This document shows positions 42,801-51,700 of a DNA stretch of 64,000 bases, piece by piece. The DNA comes from Nautilus pompilius (lineage: Eukaryota > Mollusca > Cephalopoda > Nautilida > Nautilidae). The first letter of the stretch is position 1. Every line of letters starts with the position of its first letter. The translations under genes were made by a program, and so were the position numbers. The stretch covers positions 447,501 through 511,500 of the forward strand of contig JACATO010000600.1 of the NCBI GenBank assembly GCA_018389105.1, in the 5' to 3' direction. The notes below the pieces were generated by a model. That model saw nothing but the letters and a program-made list of their open reading frames with translations, made no database searches and was not told the origin of the DNA.

Positions 42801-45800
42801 ATTAATGTCAAATGAAAGATTGATGAAAACAAAACAAAAATGAGTGTATAAGGCTCAATCTTTTAAACTTGGCACCAACAAAGTAAGTTTTTCTACTAGA
42901 ATATGATCTCTACACATGACATGTTGAATGATGGTTCTACAATTAAGCAAATCTGCATCTAAGCATAAAAGACTAAATAAAAAATAATAATTTAATTGCC
43001 TGACTCTGCCTAAGAAATAGGCTATTAGAATTAAATGTGGTTTCAACTATCAAAAACCTTTTGTCTAACAGATATGCTGAATGATATCTAATCATTTTCT
43101 GTGTGTGTTTGGTCAACTTAAATGAAACAGAGAATCTAAGTACAAAATAAAAGTCAAGGGTTACGTAAAGAAATATCAACTGGGGATTCAATGCCAATAA
43201 AATCAGGACTGCTGCACTGCTGCCAGGAATTCAGGAATTTTTATAACAGTGATTTATGGATAAGTCTATACAAAAGTTTAATTAACTTTTCAGGATTACT
43301 TTCTGCACTATTTTATGAATAATTCTAGATGAAAGATTTTAATTAAATTTCTTTTGTTTATTTCAATGTAGTATTTTTAATACTTCAGTATTTTAGCATA
43401 AGTATTAAATTTGACAAAATGACAAAAATCTGAAAATGCAACAATATGGGGCACAGCACAGAATTTGTTAATGCATATGTCTAAACAAAAAGAGGTTGTT
43501 AGCATGTTGGCAGTACAAGCTCTACTTACTCATGTCATGAGAACATGAAATCTCTTCTTAAAAGCATCTAGTTGTATTTTTCTCAATGAAGTACACATAG
43601 CATACCGCTTTAAATTAATGATATAAGGCCAACATCATTGTTCAGTACAATAATAACCATGATAAACATTTTGGACCTGTCATTTTATTTTTAAAAAAAG
43701 AAACCAAAAAAAATCTGTTAGTAAATTACTCTTGTTTTCATCTGGTCAGGCTAGAAACTAAAATAAAAGTAGTAAAGCAAGAAAAATATGCTTGCGGTTG
43801 ACAGATGACCCCATATGACTAACACCTACCTTATCTATTGTTATTTCCTGGCCACTCACATTACAAAGCTTTAGTAATTCAAATATAGCACATTCCCAGA
43901 CAGTGTGTTCATGTAATATTTTTACTTGTTCTATTCTTATAATAAGATTTATTCTTGTTTCTGTTTTTGCTTTTTTTTTTACAAACAGAAAATAAAAGTA
44001 AATTATTTGTGCATGAAAACAACTCACATCATTTTTTAAATCATTTTTGTATCAGAAAATAGAAATACATTAAATCAAGTAAAAAATACTCATACACCTT
44101 ATCCTTGTCACCTGTTCATTTTTTATGGTTCTCATAGTTTTCTATCTGGGAGTTAATTCGATCAATTAAAAGATTCGATCTGCAGTCAACGTTTACCAGC
44201 TGCTAATGTTTATAATTATGTCTGCTTTATTGTGTTTTATCCAAATAGTAAAATCATGTAAGGAATGAAAAGTTTATGTTCAGTATATGTTACAAAAGTG
44301 AGCATATAAGCTTAACTTCTGAAATAGTACTCATTTTTAAAATCTTTGTTATGTAATCTGTAGGTAACCACTTTCAGTTTTTGATGTGCATACAAGATAG
44401 TAGTCATAAAAAATTGAAGAGCATATATATTTCAAGCAAATCTTCTTTGAAACCACAACAAATAAAAGTATATTGGTATACTTCTAATTTTCAATGTTAG
44501 CATTCATAAAGGCTGTGCTCAAGAGATCTAAAAAATCCACCATAGATTCAGATGACTTTTCATTCTCCCAAGCAATCTTAATAGTGTAGGTGCTCTCCAG
44601 ATAGTCCAGTTACCTTTCAGTGATCATCAGAGGGGTTTCTTAAAGCTTTCTGTAAGGAAATACAATAGCCTGCTTTTGTACAAGATAAAAGATTTTATAA
44701 TAGTTTGACCTTAGCACCAATGCCTTTTGTCATCACAATACATGGTAAATTGGTAAGTTATATGTGCAGTTAGATTTAATCTGCTAACTAAAAGCCTAAA
44801 ATATTTTTTGTAATGCAGTAAAAAAAAAAAATTTTAAAAATTGTCACTGTTGTGAAAAGTAAAGCTAACCAATTGTTTAGCAACTGCTTTTAATGACAGC
44901 CATATTAATTTACCAGAATGTGATTGTTTGTTGAACCTATTCCTACATTTAGTGGCAGAGTGAAAATGAATGCCAAGATGTTGCTGAATTAAAGCTAACA
45001 CCGCTGGCTCTTTTTGTTGTCTGTTGCATAATTACGTTTATATGGGCAGAAGTGTCGAGAAGCATGAATGAGTAGGCGTACATAACTAAATAATCATTCT
45101 AGATTTTGTAAAGGGAGCACGAGTAAGAAACAGCATTGGGTGGGTATGCGTGTGCATGTGTACGTGTACATACAAATACTTTAAAAGAAAAATACAGGCG
45201 GCATGAAACTTTCAAATACTTGCTTGAAACCTGTCGGGTCAACCAAAGCCTGAGAGGCCATCGTTAAGTTATAAAATGCTCCTGCTCTCCCACAACATGT
45301 AGTTAAAATCATAAAGACCAAAAATCAGAAATATATGTAGGGCTCCAGTCTGACAATTTTAAGGTAGAGCCTGCTTGAGAGCAGCAGGTACAGATTGCAT
45401 ATTTATCAACCCAAATAATTGGCTGATCCCTGGTTATAACAAATATATTCATTCCTTAAAGTAATTTAAACATGTTTAACTTCAGGAAAAACTATTTAGT
45501 ACCAGCAGAAAACAATGTGAAAGGTAGTAATGCACTCAACAAAGAGATAAAAAGCCCTTTAAAGTTTAGTAAAAGCAAATAATAAAGAAAAAAGGAAACA
45601 GTGATTTTTTCCAAAACATAACTAACCTAGTCATTAGAAAAAGAAAAGAAAAACAATTAAATTATTTCATAATTTACAATAATAATCACAGAAGTCCAAT
45701 ATATTTTGATTTTAAATTCTTTCCAGGAAGCATTTACAAAGTACACAACCTGAAAATATCCCTCAGCATTTGTGGCTCCATGGTTTCAAGAGCAGACATG

Positions 45801-46355
45801 GGTCAGTCAGACAAAACAATTTTCATATGGAGCAGACACAAGGAAACAATTTAGCATTCAATTCCTCAGACAACTGGCACTCATTGAAAAAATATAAAAC
45901 AGTGAGTAAAAATATTAATATTAATAGATTGCAACTCACCAAAAATGAGCCAGATTTTTTTTGAATATAAATCTTGTGCTACACTAACTATGTTAGGAAA
46001 GAACACAAAACAGAATTAATCAAAATCAAGGTATATACATAATGTACTGTACAAATGTATCATTATACTAATTCAGCATATATACTCAAAGGAAAACTCA
46101 TTCAGTCAGGCATTGAGTCATATCAATAACTTTGTACATACTATGCATACTGTTAAACAATGGTAGAACAAAAACATTACATCATAGTTATTATTGTTGC
46201 TGAAATTAAGTGTTTAATTTATCATTTTAGTTTTATTTGAGACCAAACCAACAAAAATACTTAAAATTGCAAATACCTTTAACAGTTGGGTTTTCTGTTA
46301 CTTCTGGGCTATTTCTGCTGTTGAAGTCCATACTGACTGACCAAACTTTCAGCAC
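3945..46355 (-). CDS. ADAMTS16/18: ADAMTS16/18-like secreted metalloprotease gene, partial (8 exons)
   Basis: Joined exons, transcription order: 46355-46277, 40761-40433, 30781-30616, 27596-27400, 17764-17681, 10542-10383, 7446-7341, 4082-3945 (1,259 nt, about 419 residues). Every junction keeps one open frame and has GT/AG borders. Numbering from the first codon seen: pro-domain about 28-212, cysteine-switch-type CGK at 187-189, furin-type RHKR at 209-212, then a reprolysin (M12B) catalytic domain with zinc site HExxHxxGxxH at 369-379 and Met-turn methionine at 394. ADAMTS enzymes are secreted zinc endopeptidases acting on extracellular matrix. Phrases such as [29 protein letters not shown] and VMSPSL match the ADAMTS16/18 branch as I know it better than ADAMTS6/10 or 1/4/5. 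The signal peptide lies upstream and was not found. Disintegrin-like, thrombospondin, Cys-rich, spacer and PLAC parts should follow beyond the left edge. Family call is firm; the 16-versus-18 split is probably meaningless in an invertebrate. Confidence 0.92.
4325..4400 (+). repeat. Possible SINE fragment
   Basis: TCTCTGCTGGCCTCACAGATTTC, then AGATCTAGTAGGGATTTTTGG, resembles the family's CTCTGCCTGGCC...TTCTAGTAGGGATTTCC segment but is short and diverged. Confidence 0.35.
5215..5420 (+). repeat. tRNA-derived SINE copy
   Basis: The head has an A-box-like GTTAGATTACTGGACTAC and a B-box-like GAGTTTGAATCCCACC, followed by the family body: GGTTCTTCTCAG, TTTTCTCCCACATCCAAAAATG, AGAGCTCTAATAGGGATTTCC. 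The same order recurs in at least eight other places in this window. Confidence 0.82.
7341..7446 (-). CDS. ADAMTS16/18: ADAMTS-like exon G: zinc-binding helix
   Basis: 106 bp: two bases complete Gly339, then 34 codons (340-373) and two bases of Asn374. The acceptor is AATTTTGCAG and the donor is CACAA|GTAGGT. It reads [21 protein letters not shown] and TIAHEMGH. The catalytic Glu370 and zinc ligands His369 and His373 are intact, so the enzyme is predicted active. The third zinc ligand is in the next exon. Vertebrate ADAMTS16/18 have, from memory, HESGH, so methionine at 371 is a local difference. Confidence 0.97.
7447..10382 (-). other. Intron between exons F and G
   Basis: 2.9 kb. I see no gene and no confident mobile element. 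There is a GA run near 7580, a 16-A run near 7646 and a TA dinucleotide run near 8155-8174. Confidence 0.85.
10383..10542 (-). CDS. ADAMTS16/18: ADAMTS-like exon F: catalytic domain
   Basis: 160 bp: 53 codons (286-338) plus one base. The acceptor is TTTTTTTGAATGGTAG (a UAG site) and the donor is CTTGG|GTCAGT. It reads [19 protein letters not shown] then [14 protein letters not shown] and PCDTLG. This is a near residue-by-residue match to the ADAMTS16/18 segment with [20 protein letters not shown] and PCDTLG. The cysteines are in the family's usual positions. Confidence 0.96.
11172..11205 (+). repeat. Left terminal inverted repeat of Tc1-like element
   Basis: Contains GCCACTTTATTAAGACTT, matching the reverse complement of the right end (GCCACTTTATTAGGACTT) with one mismatch over 18 bases; the outer 9 bases are more diverged. 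A TA lies immediately outside. Confidence 0.88.
12290..12323 (-). repeat. Right terminal inverted repeat of Tc1-like element
   Basis: Reads AAGTCCTAATAAAGTGGC on plus, the mirror of the left repeat, followed by CA where TA would be expected. Confidence 0.88.
12350..12680 (-). pseudogene. Possible second Tc1-type transposase fragment
   Basis: On the minus strand, GGCCCTGATATAAGCATTATGG followed by GACAATTTAGGGACAAATT can be read as P-D-x-S-I-M-E-D...L-x-RQFRDK, resembling the SPDLNPIEN-W-LK-R region of a Tc1 transposase. It lies next to the element at 11172-12323 but in opposite orientation. Frames are broken and similarity is short, so this is tentative. Confidence 0.38.
13006..13276. repeat. 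135-bp near-identical tandem duplication
   Basis: Unit 1 is 13006-13140 and unit 2 is 13141-13276, directly adjacent, both starting GTTGGTTTGCAATGTTACTC and ending GGGTAAACAAAGATA. The only difference I see is one inserted C in unit 2 (AGTACAACACC versus AGTAAACACC). It lies deep in the intron between exons E and F. Confidence 0.97.
17681..17764 (-). CDS. ADAMTS16/18: ADAMTS-like exon E: catalytic domain core strand
   Basis: 84-bp exon, 28 codons (258-285), phase 0 at both ends; the acceptor is ACTTTCTTTCAG and the donor is GAA|GTAAGTATT, both strong. It reads [20 protein letters not shown] and ends LILLEGEE, matching the family's VSGLFKDGTIG-x-x-INVVVVSLILLE. The family's KDG loop is replaced by YQLGSLG. 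Skipping it would keep frame but remove a core beta strand. Confidence 0.94.
18870..18935 (-). repeat. Short SINE fragment
   Basis: GAGAGGAAACTAGAGGAAGC, CATGGATGGCTGGTGAAGAAG matches the mid-body of the window's SINE family in reverse orientation. The head and tail are not recognisable. Confidence 0.45.
19888..20230 (+). repeat. tRNA-derived SINE copy, nearly full length
   Basis: The longest copy. It has the tRNA-like head (TAGTTAGGCTACTGGACTGCCAAGG, then CCTGAGTTTGG), the body with TGGTTTTCTCCCACAACTAAAAAG and TTCTAGTAAGTCTTTCCCTGC, and the tail region with CAGTGGCACTATACCCTCTTACC ending in a short ACAACAACAA run. The B box is degraded, so it is probably silent. Confidence 0.85.
21016..21062. 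repeat. CT/CA microsatellite
   Basis: A short CT run followed by a CA run with one CGCGTG interruption. Confidence 0.95.
21541..21578. repeat. Perfect 16-bp inverted repeat, 6-bp loop
   Basis: Arms ATTAATATTAATTAAT (21541-21556) and its exact complement (21563-21578) around CAATCA. It consists only of A and T in the arms, so a chance or slippage origin in AT-rich DNA is quite possible. Confidence 0.9.
24770..25040 (-). repeat. tRNA-derived SINE copy
   Basis: Reverse orientation: TTTTCAGATGTGGGAAGAAACC is the complement of the family's GGTTTCTTCCCACATCTGAAAA, and CAAGATTCAAACTCAACCC near 24990 is the complement of the B-box region. The head lies at about 25040, next to the retrotransposon-like relic. 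Confidence 0.8.
25013..26340 (-). pseudogene. Probable retrotransposon (non-LTR-like) coding relic
   Basis: On the minus strand, long coding-like stretches run in changing frames. Around 26010-25760 one reads [19 protein letters not shown], then [17 protein letters not shown]. Around 25690-25465 comes a charged stretch ending VYKDMVEEA. At 25330-25013 one reads [20 protein letters not shown] and later [19 protein letters not shown]. The last part resembles the start of a LINE reverse transcriptase (a KIKN-K-APG-D pattern, then G-IP-DW/F...V). Stops and frame changes show it is dead. I cannot name the family, and another kind of element is possible. Its left end abuts a SINE copy. Confidence 0.4.
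26880..27150 (-). repeat. tRNA-derived SINE copy
   Basis: Reverse orientation: TTCATTTTTAGATGTGGAAGG, CCAGCTGGTGAAGAATAG and GGGATTAAACTTAGACTC (complement of the B-box region) in family order, ending at the head near 27130. Confidence 0.82.
27400..27596 (-). CDS. ADAMTS16/18: ADAMTS-like exon D: furin site and start of catalytic domain
   Basis: 197 bp: two bases complete Ala192, then 65 codons (193-257), ending in phase 0 at ATG|GTATGT. Residues 209-212 are RHKR, the expected proprotein-convertase cut, so the mature enzyme should start at ALYKW. The catalytic domain opens with [19 protein letters not shown] and [12 protein letters not shown]. These align with the VETLVVAD...HG...NVTTYILTVMNM stretch of ADAMTS enzymes. 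NIT at 246-248 is a possible glycosylation site in a position often glycosylated in the family. Confidence 0.95.
29580..29680 (-). repeat. Possible second tRNA-derived SINE family, fragment
   Basis: On minus, TGGCTGAGTAATTAGTG is A-box-like and CCAGGGTTTGATCTGTTG is B-box-like, 25 to 30 bases apart as in a tRNA head. The sequence after the B box (CCAGATGCTGGAGGACTCC) differs from the main SINE family here. No tRNA cloverleaf with an intact anticodon arm was evident. Confidence 0.4.
30510..30560. repeat. TA/GA compound microsatellite
   Basis: About 12 TA units followed directly by about 13 GA units, roughly 55 bases from the donor of exon C. Confidence 0.95.
30616..30781 (-). CDS. ADAMTS16/18: ADAMTS-like exon C: end of pro-domain, cysteine switch
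   Basis: 166 bp: 55 codons (137-191) plus one base. The acceptor is TTGTTTTCAG and the donor is ATCAG|GTAAAT. It continues the pro-domain with [20 protein letters not shown], the family's G-x-I-x-T...Y-I-x-P segment, and ends RYCGKRS. The lone cysteine at 187 in CGK sits where ADAMTS and MMP pro-domains place the cysteine-switch thiol that binds the catalytic zinc. A possible dibasic site YKRSS lies at 173-177. Confidence 0.93.
32262..32487 (-). repeat. tRNA-derived SINE copy beside a poly-A run
   Basis: Reverse orientation: CCTCATTTTCAGACATGGAAGG, CAGGCTGGTGAAGATGAGG and GAGAATCAAACTCAGG (complement of GAGTTTGATTCTC, the B box). A 24-A run (32488-32511) directly abuts the head end, so it is not this copy's own tail. 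Confidence 0.83.
32488..32511. repeat. 24-A homopolymer
   Basis: Uninterrupted A run abutting the head end of a reverse-oriented SINE. Confidence 0.95.
32967..33003. repeat. AAT microsatellite
   Basis: About 12 pure AAT units. Confidence 0.95.
34450..35560 (+). pseudogene. Decayed Tc1-type transposase relic
   Basis: Plus-strand [12 protein letters not shown] and [12 protein letters not shown] (about 35308-35397) align with the FLQDNAPxH...WP and SPDLNPIENLWD motifs of Tc1-type transposases, in the right order and spacing. About 110 bases later [11 protein letters not shown] has the position of the family's SMPRR-xAVI motif. Upstream, 34690-34790 ([21 protein letters not shown]) may be the N-terminal helix-turn-helix part. 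Many stops break it. The hydrophobic 104-codon frame on the opposite strand (34447-34761) is an antisense artefact. Confidence 0.5.
38218..38271. repeat. AAT microsatellite, interrupted
   Basis: About 18 AAT units with one missing base at the middle (ATAATATAAT). Confidence 0.95.
39841..39910. repeat. AC then CT microsatellite
   Basis: About 25 AC units with one ACCAC slip, followed by a CT run. It explains the apparent His-Thr-rich open frame at 39732-39968. Confidence 0.97.
40433..40761 (-). CDS. ADAMTS16/18: ADAMTS-like exon B: pro-domain
   Basis: 329 bp: two bases completing Gly27, then 109 codons (28-136), ending in phase 0 before GTAAGTG; the acceptor is TTTTAATTGCAG. This is the M12B pro-domain, which keeps the enzyme latent and helps it fold. 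It has the family's early YQITYPCF and GEFLSH pattern, FNLELKPN in the middle, and CLYIGKI...ALTLCDGV at the end, matching the C-Y-G-x-I...LS-C-GL pattern of ADAMTS pro-domains. It contains an early furin-like RHKRS at 48-52 and a second basic cluster (RKRNKRDK) followed by an acidic stretch. One potential N-glycosylation site is NVS. Confidence 0.93.
40762..46276 (-). other. Intron between exons A and B
   Basis: 5.5 kb. I see no gene, no SINE and no recognisable transposase; it is AT-rich sequence with short open frames on both strands that look random. A good-looking donor at about 45934 (TTTTG|GTGAGT on minus) has no matching acceptor or coding sequence. Confidence 0.75.
46277..46355 (-). 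CDS. ADAMTS16/18: ADAMTS-like exon A: linker before pro-domain
   Basis: 79-bp exon of 26 codons plus one base, starting in phase 0 and ending in phase 1. The acceptor follows a pyrimidine-rich TTTCTTTTTAG and the donor is AAAG|GTATTTG, somewhat weak. It reads [12 protein letters not shown]... to ENPTVK, and its last base with the first two of the next exon makes Gly, leading into YQITYPCF, the usual start of the ADAMTS pro-domain. It holds an internal ATG (SMDFN), but no hydrophobic signal follows it, so the true start should be in an exon further upstream. Support comes from frame continuity and splice sites only; the peptide itself is not conserved enough to recognise. Confidence 0.68.
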
Positions 46356-46363
46356 CTAAAAAG

Positions 46364-46386
46364 AAATAATAATAATAATAATAATA
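46364..46386. repeat. AAT microsatellite next to exon A acceptor
   Basis: Seven to eight AAT units starting only 8 bases upstream (in transcription) of the exon A acceptor, inside the region where a branch point would lie. Confidence 0.9.
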
Positions 46387-46904
46387 TGAACTTGGAAGCA
46401 CTCTCTCAAGTCTTTTAAACACATCTTTTTAAAAAGTTTTGACCTTAATAATAAAATTAATAACCATAAATTATTAAATGCACTGAAGAAAAAATTAGTT
46501 TAATATTTTATGACTAATGTTTCAAACACTAACAATCTTGTGTTTTGCCCTCTTTTCAAGCAGGAGTATAAATAATGGTGTCAGAACCAATAAAAACATT
46601 ATACATCATGCCATGTGATGCACAACTGAACACCATACAGCGCTAAGCATAGCCATAACAAACATTCAGTTCTTTGTGGTCTTTCTGATGGGAAAAGCTA
46701 TGATCTCTAGATGCACTAAAAACTATTACAAGTTTATAATTAAGAGAAATTTCCTTAAAATTAATATTACAAAAGGTCTGTCTAATAGCAGACTTTAACA
46801 TTCCTTTAATGCCATGGAACATAGAACATATGCTGCAATAAATTTGGTTGTGTATATTTACACACTGTAGCCATTGTTTGCTACTTCAGAAACTTTCAGC
46901 TTTA

Positions 46905-47190
46905 TACATAGCAAAAAGACTGAGAACCTGAGTTCAACTCCTGGTTGGCATCAACTCAGTTTAACATACCTTCTTGGCATGGTTTCTTCTCTGCCTGGCC
47001 ATATGGGTTTCCTCACAGCTTTCTAGTTTCCTCCTCCAACTAAAAATGAAGAGGTTTAGTAGAGATTTCCCTGCCAAAGTCAGAAGTGGTAAGCCCCTTA
47101 TGGTGCAGGATAGGCACACTCTCTAGCAAGAAACTGTGGCACTACACACCCTCACCAAGGTTGTCTCTTTTGTAGACATTGGTGCATGGC
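46905..47190 (+). repeat. tRNA-derived SINE copy
   Basis: Has CCTGAGTTCAACTCCTGG (B-box region), CATGGTTTCTTCTCTGCCTGG, TAGTTTCCTCCTCCAACTAAAAATGAAG, TTTAGTAGAGATTTCCCTGCC and the tail part GTGGCACTACACACCCTCACC. The first part of the tRNA head is lost. Confidence 0.85.
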
Positions 47191-48477
47191 AAAACAAAAA
47201 CAAGAAAAAAAAACAAGAACAGACAGCATTTTTTTAAAAAAAGAACAATAAAAATTTAGATAGTTGAAACACTTCTGTTTTTACTTTCAACTGCCACTAG
47301 ACAAAGTTTCTTCTGCAACCAATTTTCACCATGTGCTTTAAAGAATCAAAAAACCATCTTTAAATATTATTTACATAAAATTTAAAGATAGTAAATGTTG
47401 TAATTAAAGATTGTCGTTTCAGTTCTTTGGAGCATTCAGTAAACAACAGCTAGAGATTTTTATCCTGTGTGAACTGTAAAACTAAATGCATTTCTTTTAG
47501 CATTCAGACAGATATAAAGATCACACAATTCCTTTAACTAACCTCATGTAGGTAATACAATTTCTGAACTGCTTCAAACAAAAACAGAAAGAAGAGCATC
47601 TAATCAAAAGGGAGTTTTCAGGTTCACAATCTAGTAGCAGGAGTGTAGAGAATTTTATCTGTTTCTTAGTAATCAGAGAACTTCCTTTAACCAAACTCTT
47701 TAGAAAAAAACAAAAGCAAAAAAGAAAATCTGGCAAAGTAAATATTGTGCCATTGTTAAGATGAAATCCAGTATGTTTACCCTACCATTCAACTTCAAAA
47801 AATATATTTACAGAAACAGAGGTTATTAAACGATTTTAAGCTAAATCCTTTTCACTCAAGTTGTAGAAAACAATCTGAGAATAGTGACTTTAAAAGGCAC
47901 CATCTCACAACTCTGTTCTGAACTGCAGAACTGTATTTTGACATTAAAATTCAAAGGGAAATTCTTGAAAAATAATTGCCCACTCATTTCCTTCCATTAC
48001 TTCCTTTCGCCATTTAACTAGTAAACTTTAATGTTAATTCCATTCCCTGAGGTCATCCACTGAGCCACATCAAAGAAAGCTATTACACTAGTATTTTGGG
48101 AAACAATATAGATCTTCCAGAAATACAGAAGAAACTTTTTTTTTTACAAAAGAAGTTTTCATTACAAATGCTTATACGTATAATGTAACTGTGCAAAACT
48201 CAAAACATAAAATAAATTATGTACAACTACACAATCATTTAAAAATCAAGAAAAGAGTGTTCTAATCTGATAATTTACAGAATGCCATCCTCCTCCAATA
48301 AGCATCACTCAAAGGATATGAATTAAAGAAATATTAAAAGTGAACAACTACATCATGATGCTGACTGGTAAAGTGAGCTGATTTAAACTAGTAACTGTTC
48401 TAAAAAAAAACAACGGAATTTTTCAGTGCAAATTACACTTTTAAATTTTTAAAATTCATTTCTAAAATGAATTAACC

Positions 48478-48765
48478 CCGACTATAAGTGGTCGGCTGGA
48501 CTGCTAAGTTTTAGGGAGTTTTATTTTACCGACTCAACTTGGTGTACCTCCCTGGTATGGCTTCTTCTCACCAGCTGGCTGATTGGGTTTCCTCCATGTA
48601 CTACGGTTTCCATCCATTTCTAAAAAATGAAGAATTTTAGTAAGGCATTCCATGCCAAAGTCAGAAGTGCCAGACTGTTCATGGCGCAGGAATGGCAATG
48701 TTTCCCAGCAAACAACCATCCCGCTACACCCCATTGTTGTTTGCCACAACCCTAACCCATAGTTA
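48478..48765 (+). repeat. tRNA-derived SINE copy
   Basis: Has GGTCGGCTGGACTGCTAAG (head), TGGCTTCTTCTCACCAGCTGG, GGTTTCCATCCATTTC, AATTTTAGTAAGGCATTCC and the tail part CCGCTACACCCCATTG. The 71-codon open frame antisense to it (48534-48749) is only this repeat read backwards. Confidence 0.85.
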
Positions 48766-51700
48766 ATTATTAATAATAATAAACAAAAAAAAAAGAAAAG
48801 CTAGAAAATAAAATAAATATTAATTCTTAGCTAAATTAATGCCAAGAATATCTAAGATTTTAAATTACCAACTTTTCTCTATACACATTTGAGAAAAATC
48901 TTTTAAAATATTTAAAAGCTTTTCTTGACTTGGAGAGCAACAGCTGAGTAGTATGCAAATTAAATCTAGTTTCCATATGCCAATAATTTTTAAAAGCTTT
49001 CTCAAAATGCACTCGGAAGAAAGCTCGCTGTTAAGATCTGGTTACTGCCTACTGCATCTGCTGAGTATGTAGCTATGAAATCAGTATGGCAAAAAATTTT
49101 TGAAGGAAAAATGATAAGAATGTCAATTTTAAATAAAGGTGAATTTGGAAAACATTTTTAAAAGGTATAATTTCAATTTTCAAGCTAGCCAAAAGAACTT
49201 ACCTAGATAGCTTTAAACTGCAATGTTGAAAGATAAAATATGAGAAACAAACCACTCTGTGAAAATATTTGTAAAGCTTTTACAGTTTTCTGACCACAGA
49301 CCGAGATGCTCATTGGAATCTAACTCACAAACATAATCCAAAAGTTTTACTTTAATCTTACCACCTATTTATTTACAGTAGCGTACATACATTTGTTTGC
49401 TTAGTGTTGTTTTTCAACGATATGTTGTGCATGACACCAATATACAATGATTTATTTCACTAACAAACCATTAGTGGTCAAAATAAATCTTTCACTTTTC
49501 ATAAAATTTTTTTCCATTTGTGATCTTTTTTGCCTGTGAGAAATGCTGTCTGCAGGCTATCTGTTCCATCTGTATCAGCAAATTAAACTCTCTTAAGGTC
49601 ATCATGAAGTATCTAACTCGAATTTTATCATCTGGCTTAATCCAGTAAAAAGATCTTAGCTAAAAAAAGTGTATCATGCAAAACTAAAAGCTAAAGAGTT
49701 TTTTATTAAATGAATTTAAATATAAGTTAATTCTAACCAGACATGCATAATTTAAAAAAAAGTTTTAAGTTTGTAAGTCAATAGTCTGTAATCAAGATGA
49801 AGACAGTTTTCTTGTCCAATTTTTAAGTGGCAACAAAAGCAAACTATATTTCAGCTTCTCAAGCCATTGGCTTTATCAGGCCATGCTGAAAGAAAGGAAG
49901 CAAGATCATAGCTTATCACTGTATTTTATGGATATAAGTTAAAATAACCAGAGTTTCTTTTCAGTCTGAGAGAAAAAAAAGGGTTGGGGGAGGTCTTAGG
50001 GTCAACCGGTACTGAAAACTTTATTAAATCTCTTGAGAAGGATATTTAGTAGACTGTCAACAAAATGTCAGTGATACATAAACTGGGCATTAACCTTTTC
50101 AGCAACATCTGTCTACAAACCCACTTATTGGAAACTAGCTTTAGGGATGTAATCTTTCAACATAAAAAATAATTAATAATATGCAAAAAAAAATATCTAG
50201 AAAAAAAAAAATTCACAATAATCAGCTGATTAATGTAACCCCAAATATAAATCATGCTGAGAAGTTTTATATATATATATATAAAGTTCATAATGATTTT
50301 ATACTGTCTAAAATCTGACAAATTTCCAAATTGTTTCACATTTATCATTAATTATATACATTAGTATATGTAGAAAAGTTTAATATTTTTTTTCATCTAA
50401 AAGCAAAATATAAGATCTCTTTGATAGCTCTTCTAGTTTAACATTTCTATATTCCTTTGAAATTTCATCGTGTGTGTTAGATTTTGGCTCATATTGTACA
50501 TCTTTCAGTTCATTTTTTAATTTATTTTTTGTCAGCATTTATCTTTTAATGAAAAAATACGTTTCAAGTGATAGTGGGTTAGACAAGACTATGTATTACA
50601 TGACTCTGACAATAGTTTATCCTGCTGATGAAAGTTGTTGCTAATGACCGTGTGGTCACAAACAGAATGCATGTTTATGTCAAATATTTCTATGAAATGC
50701 AAAAATATACCAGGACTGTTCAAGTGAAACCTGGTGTAAAACAAAATCACCACAATCATATCCAGCTTAGTTTTTTGCAAAAATCTGTATATTATTTACC
50801 ATCATTATGTCAGTCAGTGAAAACTAGAAACTAATGTACATGTTCATCCAAATATTGACACACATTAAAATGAGTTTTTTAATAAATAAAATGATATCCA
50901 ACAAATCCCTGCATTAAAAATCAATCACAAGTTTATTCAAGCTACAGTGTGATCAAAATGAAATAGCTTTGAATTAATTACTTTTTCTGGTTTCCTTCAA
51001 GAACTAAACACTTAAAAATAATAAAATGTTTAAAAAGTTAATTTGCTTCAAATAAGAAACTTTAAAACACCAACCATGCTAATCATCATTATGTTCAAAG
51101 AAGGAAGAAAGAGGCTAGAACAGCCAGGACAATGATGTATTTAATTGCAAGACATCTACAAGTGTTGATTTGAATCAAGAACTGGCCATTCGCTGAATGC
51201 CTATGCTTTTAGAAACAGAATCAGAGATTCAAATTCATGTAGAAACCATAGAAGACCAGAGAATGTTCAATATTTGCTGACAGAACATCTCCAATATGAA
51301 TCCACCATAACAAAAACAAGAGAACACATTCATCAGATACTGATATACTTTTAAATGAAGTTTGAAAAACATCAAGATTTAGAGAAATAATTAATGTGAC
51401 GAAGCCTATGAGTTGTAACCACTGAAATGCAATGGAAACATAAAGGAAGAAAGAAAAAAATTGACCATTGTCAAAATATTTAATTTTAATGGTAATTTCA
51501 GATAAAAATATGCTGAAGTTACTACTAGCCAATTTTTTATTTATTGGCACATAATAAATGAATGCAATTCACCAATCTAATCTAATTCTATCTCAAAACA
51601 AAATAAATACAACCTTTAAATACTGAAATAATATACTAGGAATGGACATTCAGCTGAACCCCAGTCAGATACTACTGAGTGTCATAGCATGTTTAAAATT

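Noticed and set aside
47521-47736. Minus-strand frame starting with a hydrophobic stretch, considered as the missing signal-peptide exon
   Set aside because: Its first codon is TTG, not ATG, and no good donor in the right phase follows.
49203-49217. 15-bp micro-exon (TTGCAG|...|GTAAGT) considered as a coding exon before exon A
   Set aside because: In the phase exon A needs, it ends in TAG and would stop translation; kept only as a possible untranslated exon.
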